From an uncultured Nannocystaceae bacterium (GTDB lineage: Bacteria > Myxococcota_A > Polyangia > Nannocystales > Nannocystaceae): a stretch of DNA of 8,187 nt. The translations under genes were made by a program, and so were the position numbers. Positions 1-6,470 of this stretch are shown here, in pieces. Location: the NCBI GenBank assembly GCA_938084085.1, contig CALKDV010000038.1, positions 1 to 8,187 on the forward strand. Reading direction: 5' to 3'. Each line of letters opens with the position of its first letter. Within the stretch, counting starts at the first letter, position 1. The notes under the pieces are model-generated. The model made no database searches, was not told the DNA's origin, and was given only the letters and a program-made list of their open reading frames with translations.

Positions 1-630
1 GGGACCCAGGCCTCCTACGCCTTCGTCGGTGAGAGCGCCCTTGCAGAGTGCGGCTCCTCGGTGGCATCGGGGGACGTGGACAACGACGGGCGCACCGACC
101 TCTTGTTCGGGGCGTGGCACGACGATGCTGGTGTCGGCGCCGCGGGCAAGGCCTACGTCGTATTGGGCAGCGCCATCGCACTCCAGGCACCGGGGGTCGC
201 AACCAACCCCGACGCCACCTTCAACCTCGGAACGCAAGCCTCCTATGCGTTCCTCCCAGAAGCCGTAGGGGACACCCTTGGCCGCGACGTGTCCATCCCG
301 GGTGACGTCGACGGGGACGGCCGGGCGGACGTGCTCCTCGGTGCAGCGGGCAACGATCAGGGCTTCAGCAACGGTGGGAAAGTCTACCTCTTCTTGGGGA
401 GCACCATCATGAGCGAGACTCCCGGGGTGGGGAGCAACCCCGGGGCCACCTTCGACACCGGCGCCATGACAGACGCGGCCTTCTTGGGCGACAGCGATAA
501 CGCGTATGTGGGCCGCCGCGTATCAGCGGCGGGCGACATGGACCTCGATGGGAAGATGGATCTGTTGATCGGTGCATGGGGTGAAGGTGCTAGGGCCGGT
601 ACGACCTACCTCATCTACAGCCCCTACTAG
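1..630 (+). CDS. FG-GAP repeat (integrin-alpha-like beta-propeller) protein, C-terminal part
   Basis: The reading frame is open from base 1 and ends at TAG 628-630, so this is the last 209 residues of a longer protein whose start lies outside the window. Three repeats are visible. Each carries a calcium-binding DxDxDG loop (DVDNDG at base 73, DVDGDG at 304, DMDLDG at 535) followed by a hydrophobic strand and a G-A/G-A-W type turn (LLFGAW, VLLGAA, LLIGAW). The loops are exactly 231 bases (77 residues) apart. The octapeptide GTQASYAF occurs at bases 1 and 229. This is the FG-GAP blade pattern of integrin-alpha-type propellers, which in bacteria are usually extracellular and bind calcium, and often act in adhesion or as domains of large surface proteins. 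There is no C-terminal anchor; the protein ends just after the last blade, at LIYSPY. The ligand and the N-terminal domains cannot be inferred. The family call is firm and the function is open. Confidence 0.88.
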   Translation, partial: GTQASYAFVGESALAECGSSVASGDVDNDGRTDLLFGAWHDDAGVGAAGKAYVVLGSAIALQAPGVATNPDATFNLGTQASYAFLPEAVGDTLGRDVSIPGDVDGDGRADVLLGAAGNDQGFSNGGKVYLFLGSTIMSETPGVGSNPGATFDTGAMTDAAFLGDSDNAYVGRRVSAAGDMDLDGKMDLLIGAWGEGARAGTTYLIYSPY

Positions 631-649
631 CCCGCCGCGCGCACCACAC

Positions 650-675
650 AAAAGGCCGCCCTTGACGGGGCGGCC
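650..675 (-). terminator. Intrinsic terminator between convergent genes
   Basis: An 8-bp perfect GC stem (654-661 pairing with 668-675) encloses a 6-base loop. Read on the minus strand it is followed directly by TTTT (650-653), so it best serves the regulator gene ending at 702. On the plus strand the stem is followed only by CTTCG, so termination of the FG-GAP gene there would be weaker, although the hairpin may act in both directions. Confidence 0.75.
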
Positions 676-701
676 CTTCGTGATGAAGTAGGAGCAGAGA
701 A

Positions 702-1595
702 CTACTCGAGGTCGTAGGCTTTGAGCTTGCGGTACAGCGTGGTCTTCCCAATGTGCAGCAACCGGGCGGCCTTGCGCTTGTTGCCGCGGGCGTAGTGCAG
801 CGCGCGTCGGATGGCCTGCTTCTCCGCCTCTTCGAGGCAGAGCTGGCGCTCGGGGGACTCGGCGCGGACCTGATGCGCCTCGCGGACCCGGAGATTTGCC
901 GGGAGGTCGCGAAGCTCGATTTGCTCGGTCGCGCCGTTGTGGATGGCGTGCACGATGACCTGCTCAAGCTCACTCACGTTGCCAGGCCAGGTGTAGCTGC
1001 GCAGGCAGTCGAGGGCGTTGTCTGCGATTCCGCCCACGGGCCGACGGCTCGGGGTGCGGGTGATGATCTGCATGGCGAGTCCCTCGAGGTCTTCGATGCG
1101 CTCGGCGAGCGTGGGAAGGTCGATGCGGACACCGCTGGCCCAACGAACGATCTGCGGGTGGAGTCGGCGCCGGCCCTCTTCACTCTCTGGGGACAGGCGC
1201 GTGCCGAGCACGATCCGGCCAAGCCCGGTGAGCGCCGGGAGTCGCGCTTGCTCCTCCATGGGGAGGTCTTCGAGATTGGAGACGTAGGTGAAGGCGCCGA
1301 GGCTCACCAGTCGGGTCTGCTCCGACGCGGACACGACCTCGATGCTCGGAACCTCGCCGCCACCAAAGTGGTGAAGTACTCGAGCGACGACCTCTTTACC
1401 GGTGCCTCCCTTGCCCACGACCAACACTGGGAGATTGGTTCGCACGGCGCGGTGGATCATGGCCTGCACCCGCCGCGCGGCGGGCGAGTGGCCCATCAAG
1501 ATCGGGGGAGGCGTACGCAGACGGGCCTCCGCAATGGACTCATTGTAGGAGTTGGCAGGATTCACATCGTGGATAGACATCGGAGAGGGTTTCAT
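702..1595 (-). CDS. Degenerate sigma54-activator-like (AAA+/Fis HTH) transcriptional regulator
   Basis: A 297-residue protein with the architecture of the AAA+ plus Fis-type HTH part of bacterial enhancer-binding proteins. No receiver, PAS or FHA domain precedes it. Walker A is present (GKGGTGKE, residues 61-68). The C-terminus is a classic Fis helix-turn-helix (about 253-297; ARGNKRKAARLL, then IGKTTLYRKLKAY). YTWPGNVSELEQ (201-212) matches the sensor II region, but the usual Arg of GNVREL is Ser208. The segment aligning with GGTLFLDEIGEL reads GAFTYVSNLEDL, so the Walker B Asp-Glu pair is replaced by Ser-Asn. Walker A and Walker B are about 40 residues apart instead of about 60, and the L1 loop with GAFTGA is missing. 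It should bind DNA and perhaps ATP, but is unlikely to remodel sigma54 polymerase. ATG 1593-1595 was chosen because GGAG (bases 1602-1605) lies 6 bases upstream; an ATG at 1607 and a TTG at 1610 lack a ribosome-binding site. The target is unknown. Confidence 0.85.
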   Translation of the reverse strand: MKPSPMSIHDVNPANSYNESIAEARLRTPPPILMGHSPAARRVQAMIHRAVRTNLPVLVVGKGGTGKEVVARVLHHFGGGEVPSIEVVSASEQTRLVSLGAFTYVSNLEDLPMEEQARLPALTGLGRIVLGTRLSPESEEGRRRLHPQIVRWASGVRIDLPTLAERIEDLEGLAMQIITRTPSRRPVGGIADNALDCLRSYTWPGNVSELEQVIVHAIHNGATEQIELRDLPANLRVREAHQVRAESPERQLCLEEAEKQAIRRALHYARGNKRKAARLLHIGKTTLYRKLKAYDLE

Positions 1596-1601
1596 TGTGG
1601 A

Positions 1602-1605
1602 CTCC
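1602..1605 (-). promoter_or_regulatory. Ribosome binding site deciding the regulator start
   Basis: On the minus strand GGAG is followed by six bases and then ATG (1595-1593). The in-frame alternatives further upstream (ATG at 1607, TTG at 1610) have no purine-rich motif before them, so this site favours the 297-residue form. Confidence 0.55.
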
Positions 1606-1832
1606 ATCAAGCGGCGGTGTTCTCAGCCGCACAGTTTTCGTAGACCTGTGACCACGACGGGCCACGGTGCGAAACCGCCCCACCGAGATAGGCCACTTCG
1701 TTTCGTCGACGGCCCAGGCAGATCCGCACCCTGCGATTCGAGCGCAGCTTCGCATCGTCTGTCGTTGAGCCCGTGCACCACCGCACGCCACAGCTTCCCA
1801 CCCATCCCCGTAGATCACCTAAAAACTCCCGA

Positions 1833-1860
1833 ATTCTGCCGCAAATGGCGAATCTAACAA
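1833..1860 (-). promoter_or_regulatory. Weak sigma70-like promoter candidate for the regulator
   Basis: Read on the minus strand, TTGTTA (1860-1855), a 16-base spacer and CAGAAT (1838-1833) each match the -35/-10 consensus at four of six positions, within a locally AT-rich patch. It lies about 240 bases upstream of the regulator start, implying a long leader. This is only a consensus match by eye. Confidence 0.2.
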
Positions 1861-1948
1861 GCCCTCGGGCCCGCGAAAGAGGCCCGGAATTGGTGGAGCG
1901 GCGCGTGGGGTTGAAGCGACGACATCCTGCGTGACACCCCTACAGTCG

Positions 1949-1977
1949 CGCACACTGGACGCCCGCGCGCGGATAAT
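1949..1977 (+). promoter_or_regulatory. Weak promoter candidate upstream of dapD
   Basis: GATAAT (1972-1977) is a good -10 box standing out in GC-rich DNA. At a 17-base spacing the -35 would be CGCACA, which matches consensus at only three of six positions. A transcript from here would start near 1985, just before the T8 run, and would carry a leader of about 200 bases ahead of dapD. Confidence 0.25.
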
Positions 1978-2014
1978 GCGCCCGTGGTGTATTTTTTTTG
2001 AGGACACGGCTGCG

Positions 2015-2131
2015 ATGCCCAATCGCGAGCCAGGGGCGGCCTCCATCCGCAACCTGCGCGATCCCAGGGAGACCAAAAAGCTCCGACGATCCGGGTTCGC
2101 CGGTCCCACGGGTCAAACACGGCGCCGATAG
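2015..2131 (+). CDS. Possible small basic ORF (38 aa), doubtful
   Basis: This ATG-initiated ORF encodes a 38-residue, Arg/Lys-rich, proline-containing peptide that ends in RRR. A GAGGA purine run (2000-2004) lies 10 bases upstream, and the GATAAT box at 1972 could drive it. It stops 57 bases before dapD and could be a leader peptide. I recognise no family, and third-position GC is only moderately high. In DNA this GC-rich, an open frame of this length arises easily by chance. It is included because its position and ribosome-binding site are reasonable, but it may well not be a gene. Confidence 0.15.
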   Translation: MPNREPGAASIRNLRDPRETKKLRRSGFAGPTGQTRRR

Positions 2132-2188
2132 AGACTTCATCACAGGCCACTCCGGGGTCCGGCCGGCGCTTGATCGCGGTGCGACCTC

Positions 2189-3034
2189 ATGAAACAAGGG
2201 GCCATGGCCTCCGCCCCACCCGACCTCGAAGCGCGCATCGACGCCGCCTATGAAGATCGCTCCCTCCTCGACGACGCCGAGACGCGCGCCGCGGTGGAGC
2301 AGACCATCGCCGCCCTCGACGCCGGAGCCCTGCGCGTGGCGAGTCCGAATGACGATGGCTCGTGGTCGGTCCACCCCTGGGTGAAACGGGCCATCCTCTT
2401 GTACTTTGGCGTCGCAAAGATGGAGACCACCACGGTGGGTCCCTACGAATACCATGACAAGATCCCGCTCAAACGCGACTTTGAGGCCGCAGGCGTACGT
2501 GTCGTGCCCCCGGCGGTCGCCCGCCGCGGCGCGTTCATCGAACGAGGCGCGGTCCTCATGCCCAGCTACGTCAACATCGGAGCCTATGTCGGCGCCCGCA
2601 CCATGGTGGACACCTGGGCCACAGTGGGCAGCTGCGCCCAGATCGGGGCAGACGTTCACCTTTCGGGAGGCGTCGGCATTGGCGGCGTCCTCGAGCCCCC
2701 GGGCGCGACCCCCGTGATCATCGAGGACGGCTGCTTCGTGGGCTCGCGCGCCATCGTGGTCGAGGGTGTCCACCTCGAACGAGAGGTCGTCCTGGGCGCC
2801 AACGTCGTGTTGACCGCGAGCACTCCGATCATCGACGTCTCTGGCGCCGAGGCCGTCACCCATCGCGGGCGCGTCCCCGCCCGGTCCGTGGTCATCCCGG
2901 GCACCCGCAGCAAATCCTTCCCCGCCGGGGAATATGAGGTGGCCTGTGCCCTCATCATCGGGCAACGCAAGCGCAGCACCGACCAGCGCACCAGCCTCAA
3001 CGAGGCTCTCCGCGACTTCGGCGTCCAGGTCTAA
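2189..3034 (+). CDS. dapD: 2,3,4,5-tetrahydropyridine-2,6-dicarboxylate N-succinyltransferase
   Basis: DapD transfers succinyl from succinyl-CoA to tetrahydrodipicolinate, the committed step of the succinylase branch to meso-diaminopimelate and lysine, in the cytoplasm as a trimer. The 281-residue length fits the family (E. coli about 274). Recognisable blocks are the helical N-domain (residues 12-75, with LDAGALRVA and HPWVKRAILL), RVVPPAVARRGAFI (104-117), MPSYVNIGAYV (124-134), MVDTWATVGSCAQIG (139-153) and HLSGGVGIGGVLEP (157-170). The turns of a left-handed beta-helix (hexapeptide repeats) follow, then GRVPARSVVIPG. Asp141 and Glu192 occupy the positions of the proposed catalytic pair. 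The start is uncertain between ATG 2189 and ATG 2204: neither has a well-spaced ribosome-binding site, and family homology begins near residue 12. No other dap gene is adjacent, so the pathway is presumably dispersed. Nothing in the sequence suggests loss of function. Confidence 0.97.
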   Translation: MKQGAMASAPPDLEARIDAAYEDRSLLDDAETRAAVEQTIAALDAGALRVASPNDDGSWSVHPWVKRAILLYFGVAKMETTTVGPYEYHDKIPLKRDFEAAGVRVVPPAVARRGAFIERGAVLMPSYVNIGAYVGARTMVDTWATVGSCAQIGADVHLSGGVGIGGVLEPPGATPVIIEDGCFVGSRAIVVEGVHLEREVVLGANVVLTASTPIIDVSGAEAVTHRGRVPARSVVIPGTRSKSFPAGEYEVACALIIGQRKRSTDQRTSLNEALRDFGVQV

Positions 3035-3110
3035 CGACCCCGGCGCGGCTGGTCTCCTGCACTTCGTTCCTCTGTCAACGGCCCCCGATCTCGCCCGCTC
3101 CCCGCCAAAC

Positions 3111-3140
3111 TGTCCGACGTGGCCAGGAGTTTGCTACGCT
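3111..3140 (+). promoter_or_regulatory. Possible promoter before the TM2-like gene
   Basis: In the 144-base gap after dapD, TGCTACGCT contains an extended -10-like box (TACGCT, 3135-3140). About 18 bases upstream is TGTCCG (3111-3116), a poor -35. It lies about 40 bases before the ATG at 3179. It is a suggestive consensus match only; read-through from dapD is equally possible because I see no terminator in the gap. Confidence 0.3.
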
Positions 3141-3178
3141 AAACAAGTCCGAGGGCCCCACCGCCCTGACCTTTGCCC

Positions 3179-4003
3179 ATGTCTCGCTACAAACCCATGT
3201 CTGCCGCGCAGCGGGCGCGCTACCGGATCCGTCGACATCGGACGGAGATGCCGGGGAGTGGTGACCGAGGAGCCCACCACGCGGGCCAAGAGCCTCTGCG
3301 AGCAGGGCATGATGGGGGAGCTGATACCCGACGAGGTGAGACCACCTGGGACAGCGACGCACCCATCGCGGGCATGACACAAGATCGCCACGCCCGTGCG
3401 CGAACGGGGTCGGCCCCCCGCGCCGCGAGCTTGGGTGCGCAGGTCCTTGGCCTCCTCGCAGACCCGTCGGTGCGTTACTTGAGCCCAGGCTTTGTCCAAG
3501 AGTCGCTCGGCTACCCCATGACCGACATCCAACTGGCCCTCGACGCGCTCGTGTCGGCGGGGGAGCTTCGCGAGGTGCCCGACGCCTTTGAACGCTACGA
3601 CACGGACGCCTCCCGCAAGCAGGCCTTGGAATCCATGTTTGAATCGGCGGCCCGGGACCTCGGCCACCCGACGGCCCTCGCAGTCCTCGCCGAGAACGAG
3701 GAGCTCGCCCTTGAGGAATACGGCGAGCTCGACGAGCCAAGACTCCCCGTCACCGCGGGCCTGTTGAGTTTCTTTCTGCCCGGGACCGGTCAGCTGCTCA
3801 ACGGCGACGTCGCCCGCGCCTCGCTTGTCTTCGCTGTGTGGAGCCTCGCCATGCTGGCGAACCTCAGTCCCATCTGGGTTTTTGTGTCGCTCTATGCCGG
3901 CGCCGAGGCGTTCTTCACCGCTAAAATCCGTACCATGGAGCGCAAGCTCTCCCGCGAGCAACGCAAAGCGGCGCTCCCCGAGTCCAAGCTCGAGCGAGCC
4001 TAG
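3179..4003 (+). CDS. Hypothetical membrane protein: possible winged-helix segment plus TM2-like C-terminus
   Basis: Function not recognised. The 274-residue product (ATG 3179) has an Arg-rich N-terminus (1-25), a region whose frame is doubtful (27-54, see findings), and a soluble helical segment (about 84-135: LGAQVLGLL, then LSPGFVQESLGY, TDIQLALDALVSAGELREV) resembling a winged helix. An acidic helix follows (165-188). Near the C-terminus are two hydrophobic stretches (191-207 and about 214-247). The first contains FFLPGTGQLLNGD, which matches the P-G-x-G-Q-x-x-x-G hairpin of TM2-type proteins, and the second is rich in Val, Trp, Leu and Ala. The last 25 residues are charged and helical. 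This suggests a small inner-membrane protein with a cytoplasmic N-terminus. An alternative start is ATG 3374 (209 aa), which would skip the doubtful segment; neither start has a ribosome-binding site. The gene converges on the transglycosylase gene with 25 bases between stops. Confidence 0.7.
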   Translation: MSRYKPMSAAQRARYRIRRHRTEMPGSGDRGAHHAGQEPLRAGHDGGADTRRGETTWDSDAPIAGMTQDRHARARTGSAPRAASLGAQVLGLLADPSVRYLSPGFVQESLGYPMTDIQLALDALVSAGELREVPDAFERYDTDASRKQALESMFESAARDLGHPTALAVLAENEELALEEYGELDEPRLPVTAGLLSFFLPGTGQLLNGDVARASLVFAVWSLAMLANLSPIWVFVSLYAGAEAFFTAKIRTMERKLSREQRKAALPESKLERA

Positions 4004-4006
4004 GCG

Positions 4007-4026
4007 CCCCCCCCTCACGCCTCACG
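4007..4026. repeat. C8 run and 7-bp tandem repeat between convergent stops
   Basis: The 25 bases between the TAG of the TM2-like gene (4003) and the stop of the transglycosylase gene (4029) contain eight consecutive C (4007-4014) and two head-to-tail copies of CCTCACG (4013-4019 and 4020-4026). No hairpin terminator is visible, so transcripts from the two sides may overlap at their 3' ends. Confidence 0.6.
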
Positions 4027-4028
4027 CG

Positions 4029-6470
4029 CTACGGCTTGGACGGCAACCGACGGGGCAAGAACGGGATCTTTGATTCCGGAGGTCCCTCGGCGTACAGCCA
4101 CCGGTACGCCATCCACCGGCCGAGCACGGACTGTACATACTTTCGGGTTTCATCGTAGGGGATGGCCTCAATGAACAGGTCAAACTCCCAATCGCCCCGT
4201 TCCTTGATCCAGCGATCGACCGCGCCCGCCCCCGCGTTGTAGCTGGGGATGGCGAGGGCGACGGCCCCTTCCTCGCCCCCGAACCGAGCTGTGAGTCGAG
4301 CGAGATAACGCATGCCAAGCTCAAGGTTGATCGCAGGATCGTGCACATCACCTGGGCCGAGGGTGATCTTGGCGCGCGCCGCCAGGTCTTTCGCCGTCGC
4401 GGGCATCAGCTGTACCAACCCCCGGGCGCCCGCCCATGACACCGCGCCAGGATCAAAACGTGATTCTGTCTGCATGATCGCATAGGCCAAAAACGGTGAG
4501 ATGGCGATGTGAGCCTCACCATCTTCGATGATGTCTCGAAAGGGACGCGGATGGGCGACCGACCAATGCTCGCTGTCGGAGGCGCGAGGAGGCGTGGCGC
4601 GCCACTGGGGGTCTACCCCTGCCAGGGCCCTCTGCGACGCTCGGTAGATCCCCGCGCGAGCCAGCAACAGCGCCCTGCTCCAACCCTCGATGCCTGCTTG
4701 GTCCAGCGCCTCTAATGTCTCGTCCCCCAATCCCAGCGCCGCGAACACCCGCGCCTGCTCAGGGACCGCCGCCTGGGACGTCGCGGTCGGTGGCACAGGC
4801 GCGCTCGACGAGGGGGCGGGAGCCGCCCGGGCACTCTCGAGCCGCGCCAAGCCCCGCGCGAGGGGCTCCGGCCCTTTGTCCCTCAAGCGCGACAACGCGA
4901 GCGCGGAGGGGTACGACATCGGAGCCGCCTCAATGGCGGCGAAATAGGACGTGAGCGCCTCCTCACCACGCCCGAGACGGTCGAGCGCGCGCGCATTAAA
5001 GTAATACAATTTGGCGGTGTCTGGCGTGCCCAGTTTCGCGCCGACGAGCGCCCCCTCGACCACCTCAAGCACCCGCTCGGGCGCGTCGGCGTTGAACGCC
5101 GAGAGCATCAGACGCCGCTGGATCTCGCCGTACATATCACCCTCGGGGAATTGAGCAAGCGCGCGCCGCCACGCCTCCTCCGCGCGCGCCGTCTTCCCAT
5201 CGGAGACCCAAGACTCGCCCACCAGCAGCAGCGCGTCGTCGGCGTACGAGTGTTGAGGGAAGGCGGCGGCAAGCCCCTCAAATGCCGCGGCTGCCTTCGC
5301 ATATTCCCCCGCGGCGTACCTCCCCCGCGCAGATTGATAGCGTGATTTGACGACCAAGTTCCACTCATCAGCCGCCTCGCACGCCACCCCTGCGGCGTCG
5401 AAGGGAGCCCGCGCCTTGGCTCGCTTCCGCTGTCGGAAGATGGCTTTCGCCCTGGCGTACGCCACACGGCAGCGCTGCTCCTTGGTGAGCCGCTTGTCCG
5501 CGAGCAGCGACGTGGAGTCCTCCACTACGCCCCGATATCGGCGGCGCGAAAGCTCAGACTCCAGGGTCGCCACCTTCGTCGCTCGCGCAAAGGCCCGTCG
5601 CTCCGCTGAGGGCGCGCGCGTCGCCGGTGCCTTGTCGAGTCGTCGGAGCCCCTCGCGAGCCCGGGTCGCGAATGTGCTCAACGGCACTGCGAGGACGATG
5701 CTCTCGTACAGCCCGCGTGCGCGGGCTGGGTCCTTCGCCTCATCCAGGGCCGCCAAGGCTTCACGCGCCTCAAACCTCGCCTCGTGCTCCGGATATTCTT
5801 CGATAAACGCCTCCAAGGAGGCCCGCGACTCCTCCGTTGTCCCCACACGCTGCATCGCCCTCATGCGCAGCAACGCGTGACGCGAAGCCTGCGAAGCGGT
5901 CAGATCGGACATCGTAATCGCCTCAAGCACCGCTCGCCCTTCCTGCGGCTGGGACCCGCGCAGCGCGGCGTCCGCCTGCTGAAGCATCATCCAAGCGCGA
6001 ATGGACGCTAGCTCATCGAGCGGCGCGGCCTCCTGAAATGACGCGAACGCTTCCTCGTAGCGACCCGCCGCGAGCGCCGCTCGCCCAAGCAGCACCAGGG
6101 CGCCGGCGCGGTCGTGCGCCGACAGGCCTGGGGTGGCGAATAGCTCGCGCAGCGTGGAGGTTGCGAGGGTCGCATCGCCGCGCTGGCGGGCGCGGATGAC
6201 CGCCACTCCCCGCGGATCCTCAAACCACTCCCCGGGATTCGCGGCGACCTCCTCGATCTTTCCAGGGTCCTCCGGTGCGGCGTCGAGATCTGCGTTGGAT
6301 ACGGTCCCCTGATGCAGCGATACTGCGGGTTTTTGCTCGCACCCCCCGACCAAAGACAGCAGCGTCACGACGCTCGTAGCCGCGCACGCCCGCCATCGCC
6401 AAAGCCCCCAACAGTTGCGGGAGAGCAGGGAGCGCGGCGAGGTACGAAGGAGAGGCAACGGTGCGATCAC
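4029..6470 (-). CDS. Lytic murein transglycosylase (Slt/SLT domain) lipoprotein with TPR-like repeats
   Basis: Predicted to cleave peptidoglycan between MurNAc and GlcNAc, leaving 1,6-anhydroMurNAc, in the periplasm. GTG 6470-6468 was chosen because it overlaps the stop of the upstream FHA-GGDEF gene (GTGA); this gives 813 residues, while a GTG at 6509 would add 13. A hydrophobic stretch ends in the lipobox-like LVGGC with Cys44, suggesting a lipoprotein. A long helical-repeat region follows with TPR-like units (about 122-151, 381-454, 486-529). Next come a Pro/Ala/Ser linker (550-572) and the C-terminal SLT domain (about 635-795). The catalytic Glu669 lies in MQTESRFDP. GLVQLMP (684-690), IPSYNAG (741-747) and the ETRKYV motif (774-779) complete the family-1 signature. 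The layout resembles E. coli Slt70 (a helical ring plus a catalytic domain) but is longer. All expected active-site motifs are present, so it is probably active. Confidence 0.92.
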   Translation of the reverse strand: MIAPLPLLRTSPRSLLSRNCWGLWRWRACAATSVVTLLSLVGGCEQKPAVSLHQGTVSNADLDAAPEDPGKIEEVAANPGEWFEDPRGVAVIRARQRGDATLATSTLRELFATPGLSAHDRAGALVLLGRAALAAGRYEEAFASFQEAAPLDELASIRAWMMLQQADAALRGSQPQEGRAVLEAITMSDLTASQASRHALLRMRAMQRVGTTEESRASLEAFIEEYPEHEARFEAREALAALDEAKDPARARGLYESIVLAVPLSTFATRAREGLRRLDKAPATRAPSAERRAFARATKVATLESELSRRRYRGVVEDSTSLLADKRLTKEQRCRVAYARAKAIFRQRKRAKARAPFDAAGVACEAADEWNLVVKSRYQSARGRYAAGEYAKAAAAFEGLAAAFPQHSYADDALLLVGESWVSDGKTARAEEAWRRALAQFPEGDMYGEIQRRLMLSAFNADAPERVLEVVEGALVGAKLGTPDTAKLYYFNARALDRLGRGEEALTSYFAAIEAAPMSYPSALALSRLRDKGPEPLARGLARLESARAAPAPSSSAPVPPTATSQAAVPEQARVFAALGLGDETLEALDQAGIEGWSRALLLARAGIYRASQRALAGVDPQWRATPPRASDSEHWSVAHPRPFRDIIEDGEAHIAISPFLAYAIMQTESRFDPGAVSWAGARGLVQLMPATAKDLAARAKITLGPGDVHDPAINLELGMRYLARLTARFGGEEGAVALAIPSYNAGAGAVDRWIKERGDWEFDLFIEAIPYDETRKYVQSVLGRWMAYRWLYAEGPPESKIPFLPRRLPSKP
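6467..6470 (-). promoter_or_regulatory. GTGA stop/start overlap (translational coupling)
   Basis: The TGA stop of the FHA-GGDEF gene (6469-6467) overlaps by one frame step a GTG (6470-6468) in the frame of the transglycosylase gene. A four-base overlap of this kind usually means that terminating ribosomes re-initiate on the next gene. There is no strong Shine-Dalgarno sequence just upstream, which fits coupled rather than independent initiation. Confidence 0.6.

Larger units (their letters stand above)
1596..2188. other. Divergent intergenic region between the regulator and dapD
   Basis: This 593-base gap separates the starts of two divergently transcribed genes. Visible contents are a weak minus-strand promoter candidate in an AT-rich patch (1833-1860), a GC hairpin (stem 1866-1871 with 1881-1886, 9-base loop) without a T-tract, a weak plus-strand GATAAT box (1972-1977), an unusual run of eight T (1992-1999), and a doubtful 38-codon ORF (2015-2131). 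No tRNA cloverleaf, recognisable riboswitch or sigma54 -24/-12 box was found by eye. Bases 1611-1830 show nothing I can interpret. The gap is long enough to hold an undetected small RNA or a dapD leader. Confidence 0.6.

Noticed and set aside
1285..1298. GAFT in the regulator as a GAFTGA sigma54-contact loop
   Set aside because: It is followed by YVSNLEDLP, which aligns with the Walker B strand (LFLDEIGELP), not with the L1 loop, and it lies too close to LPMEEQARL to be L1.
753..1643. 296-residue plus-strand ORF opposite the regulator
   Set aside because: Shadow frame of a gene with clear Walker A and Fis HTH motifs on the minus strand; no recognisable domain.
1607..1818. Several 60-92-residue minus-strand ORFs upstream of the regulator
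   Set aside because: Mutually overlapping in different frames, no ribosome-binding sites, no codon bias or domains.
1866..1886. GC hairpin as an intrinsic terminator
   Set aside because: No T-tract on either strand and no gene ending nearby.
2095..2115. GGGTTCGCCGGTCCC as a tRNA T-arm
   Set aside because: Does not form a proper 5-bp T stem with a 7-base loop, and no matching acceptor or anticodon arms are found.
1940..2965. 341-residue minus-strand ORF opposite dapD
   Set aside because: Long antisense frames are expected opposite GC-biased genes. The product is Gly/His/Asp-rich without a domain, and dapD on the other strand is unmistakable.
3134..4018. 294-residue minus-strand ORF opposite the TM2-like gene
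   Set aside because: The plus frame has coherent membrane segments and codon bias; the minus frame is a low-complexity shadow. It is worth recalling only because the plus gene itself is unrecognised.
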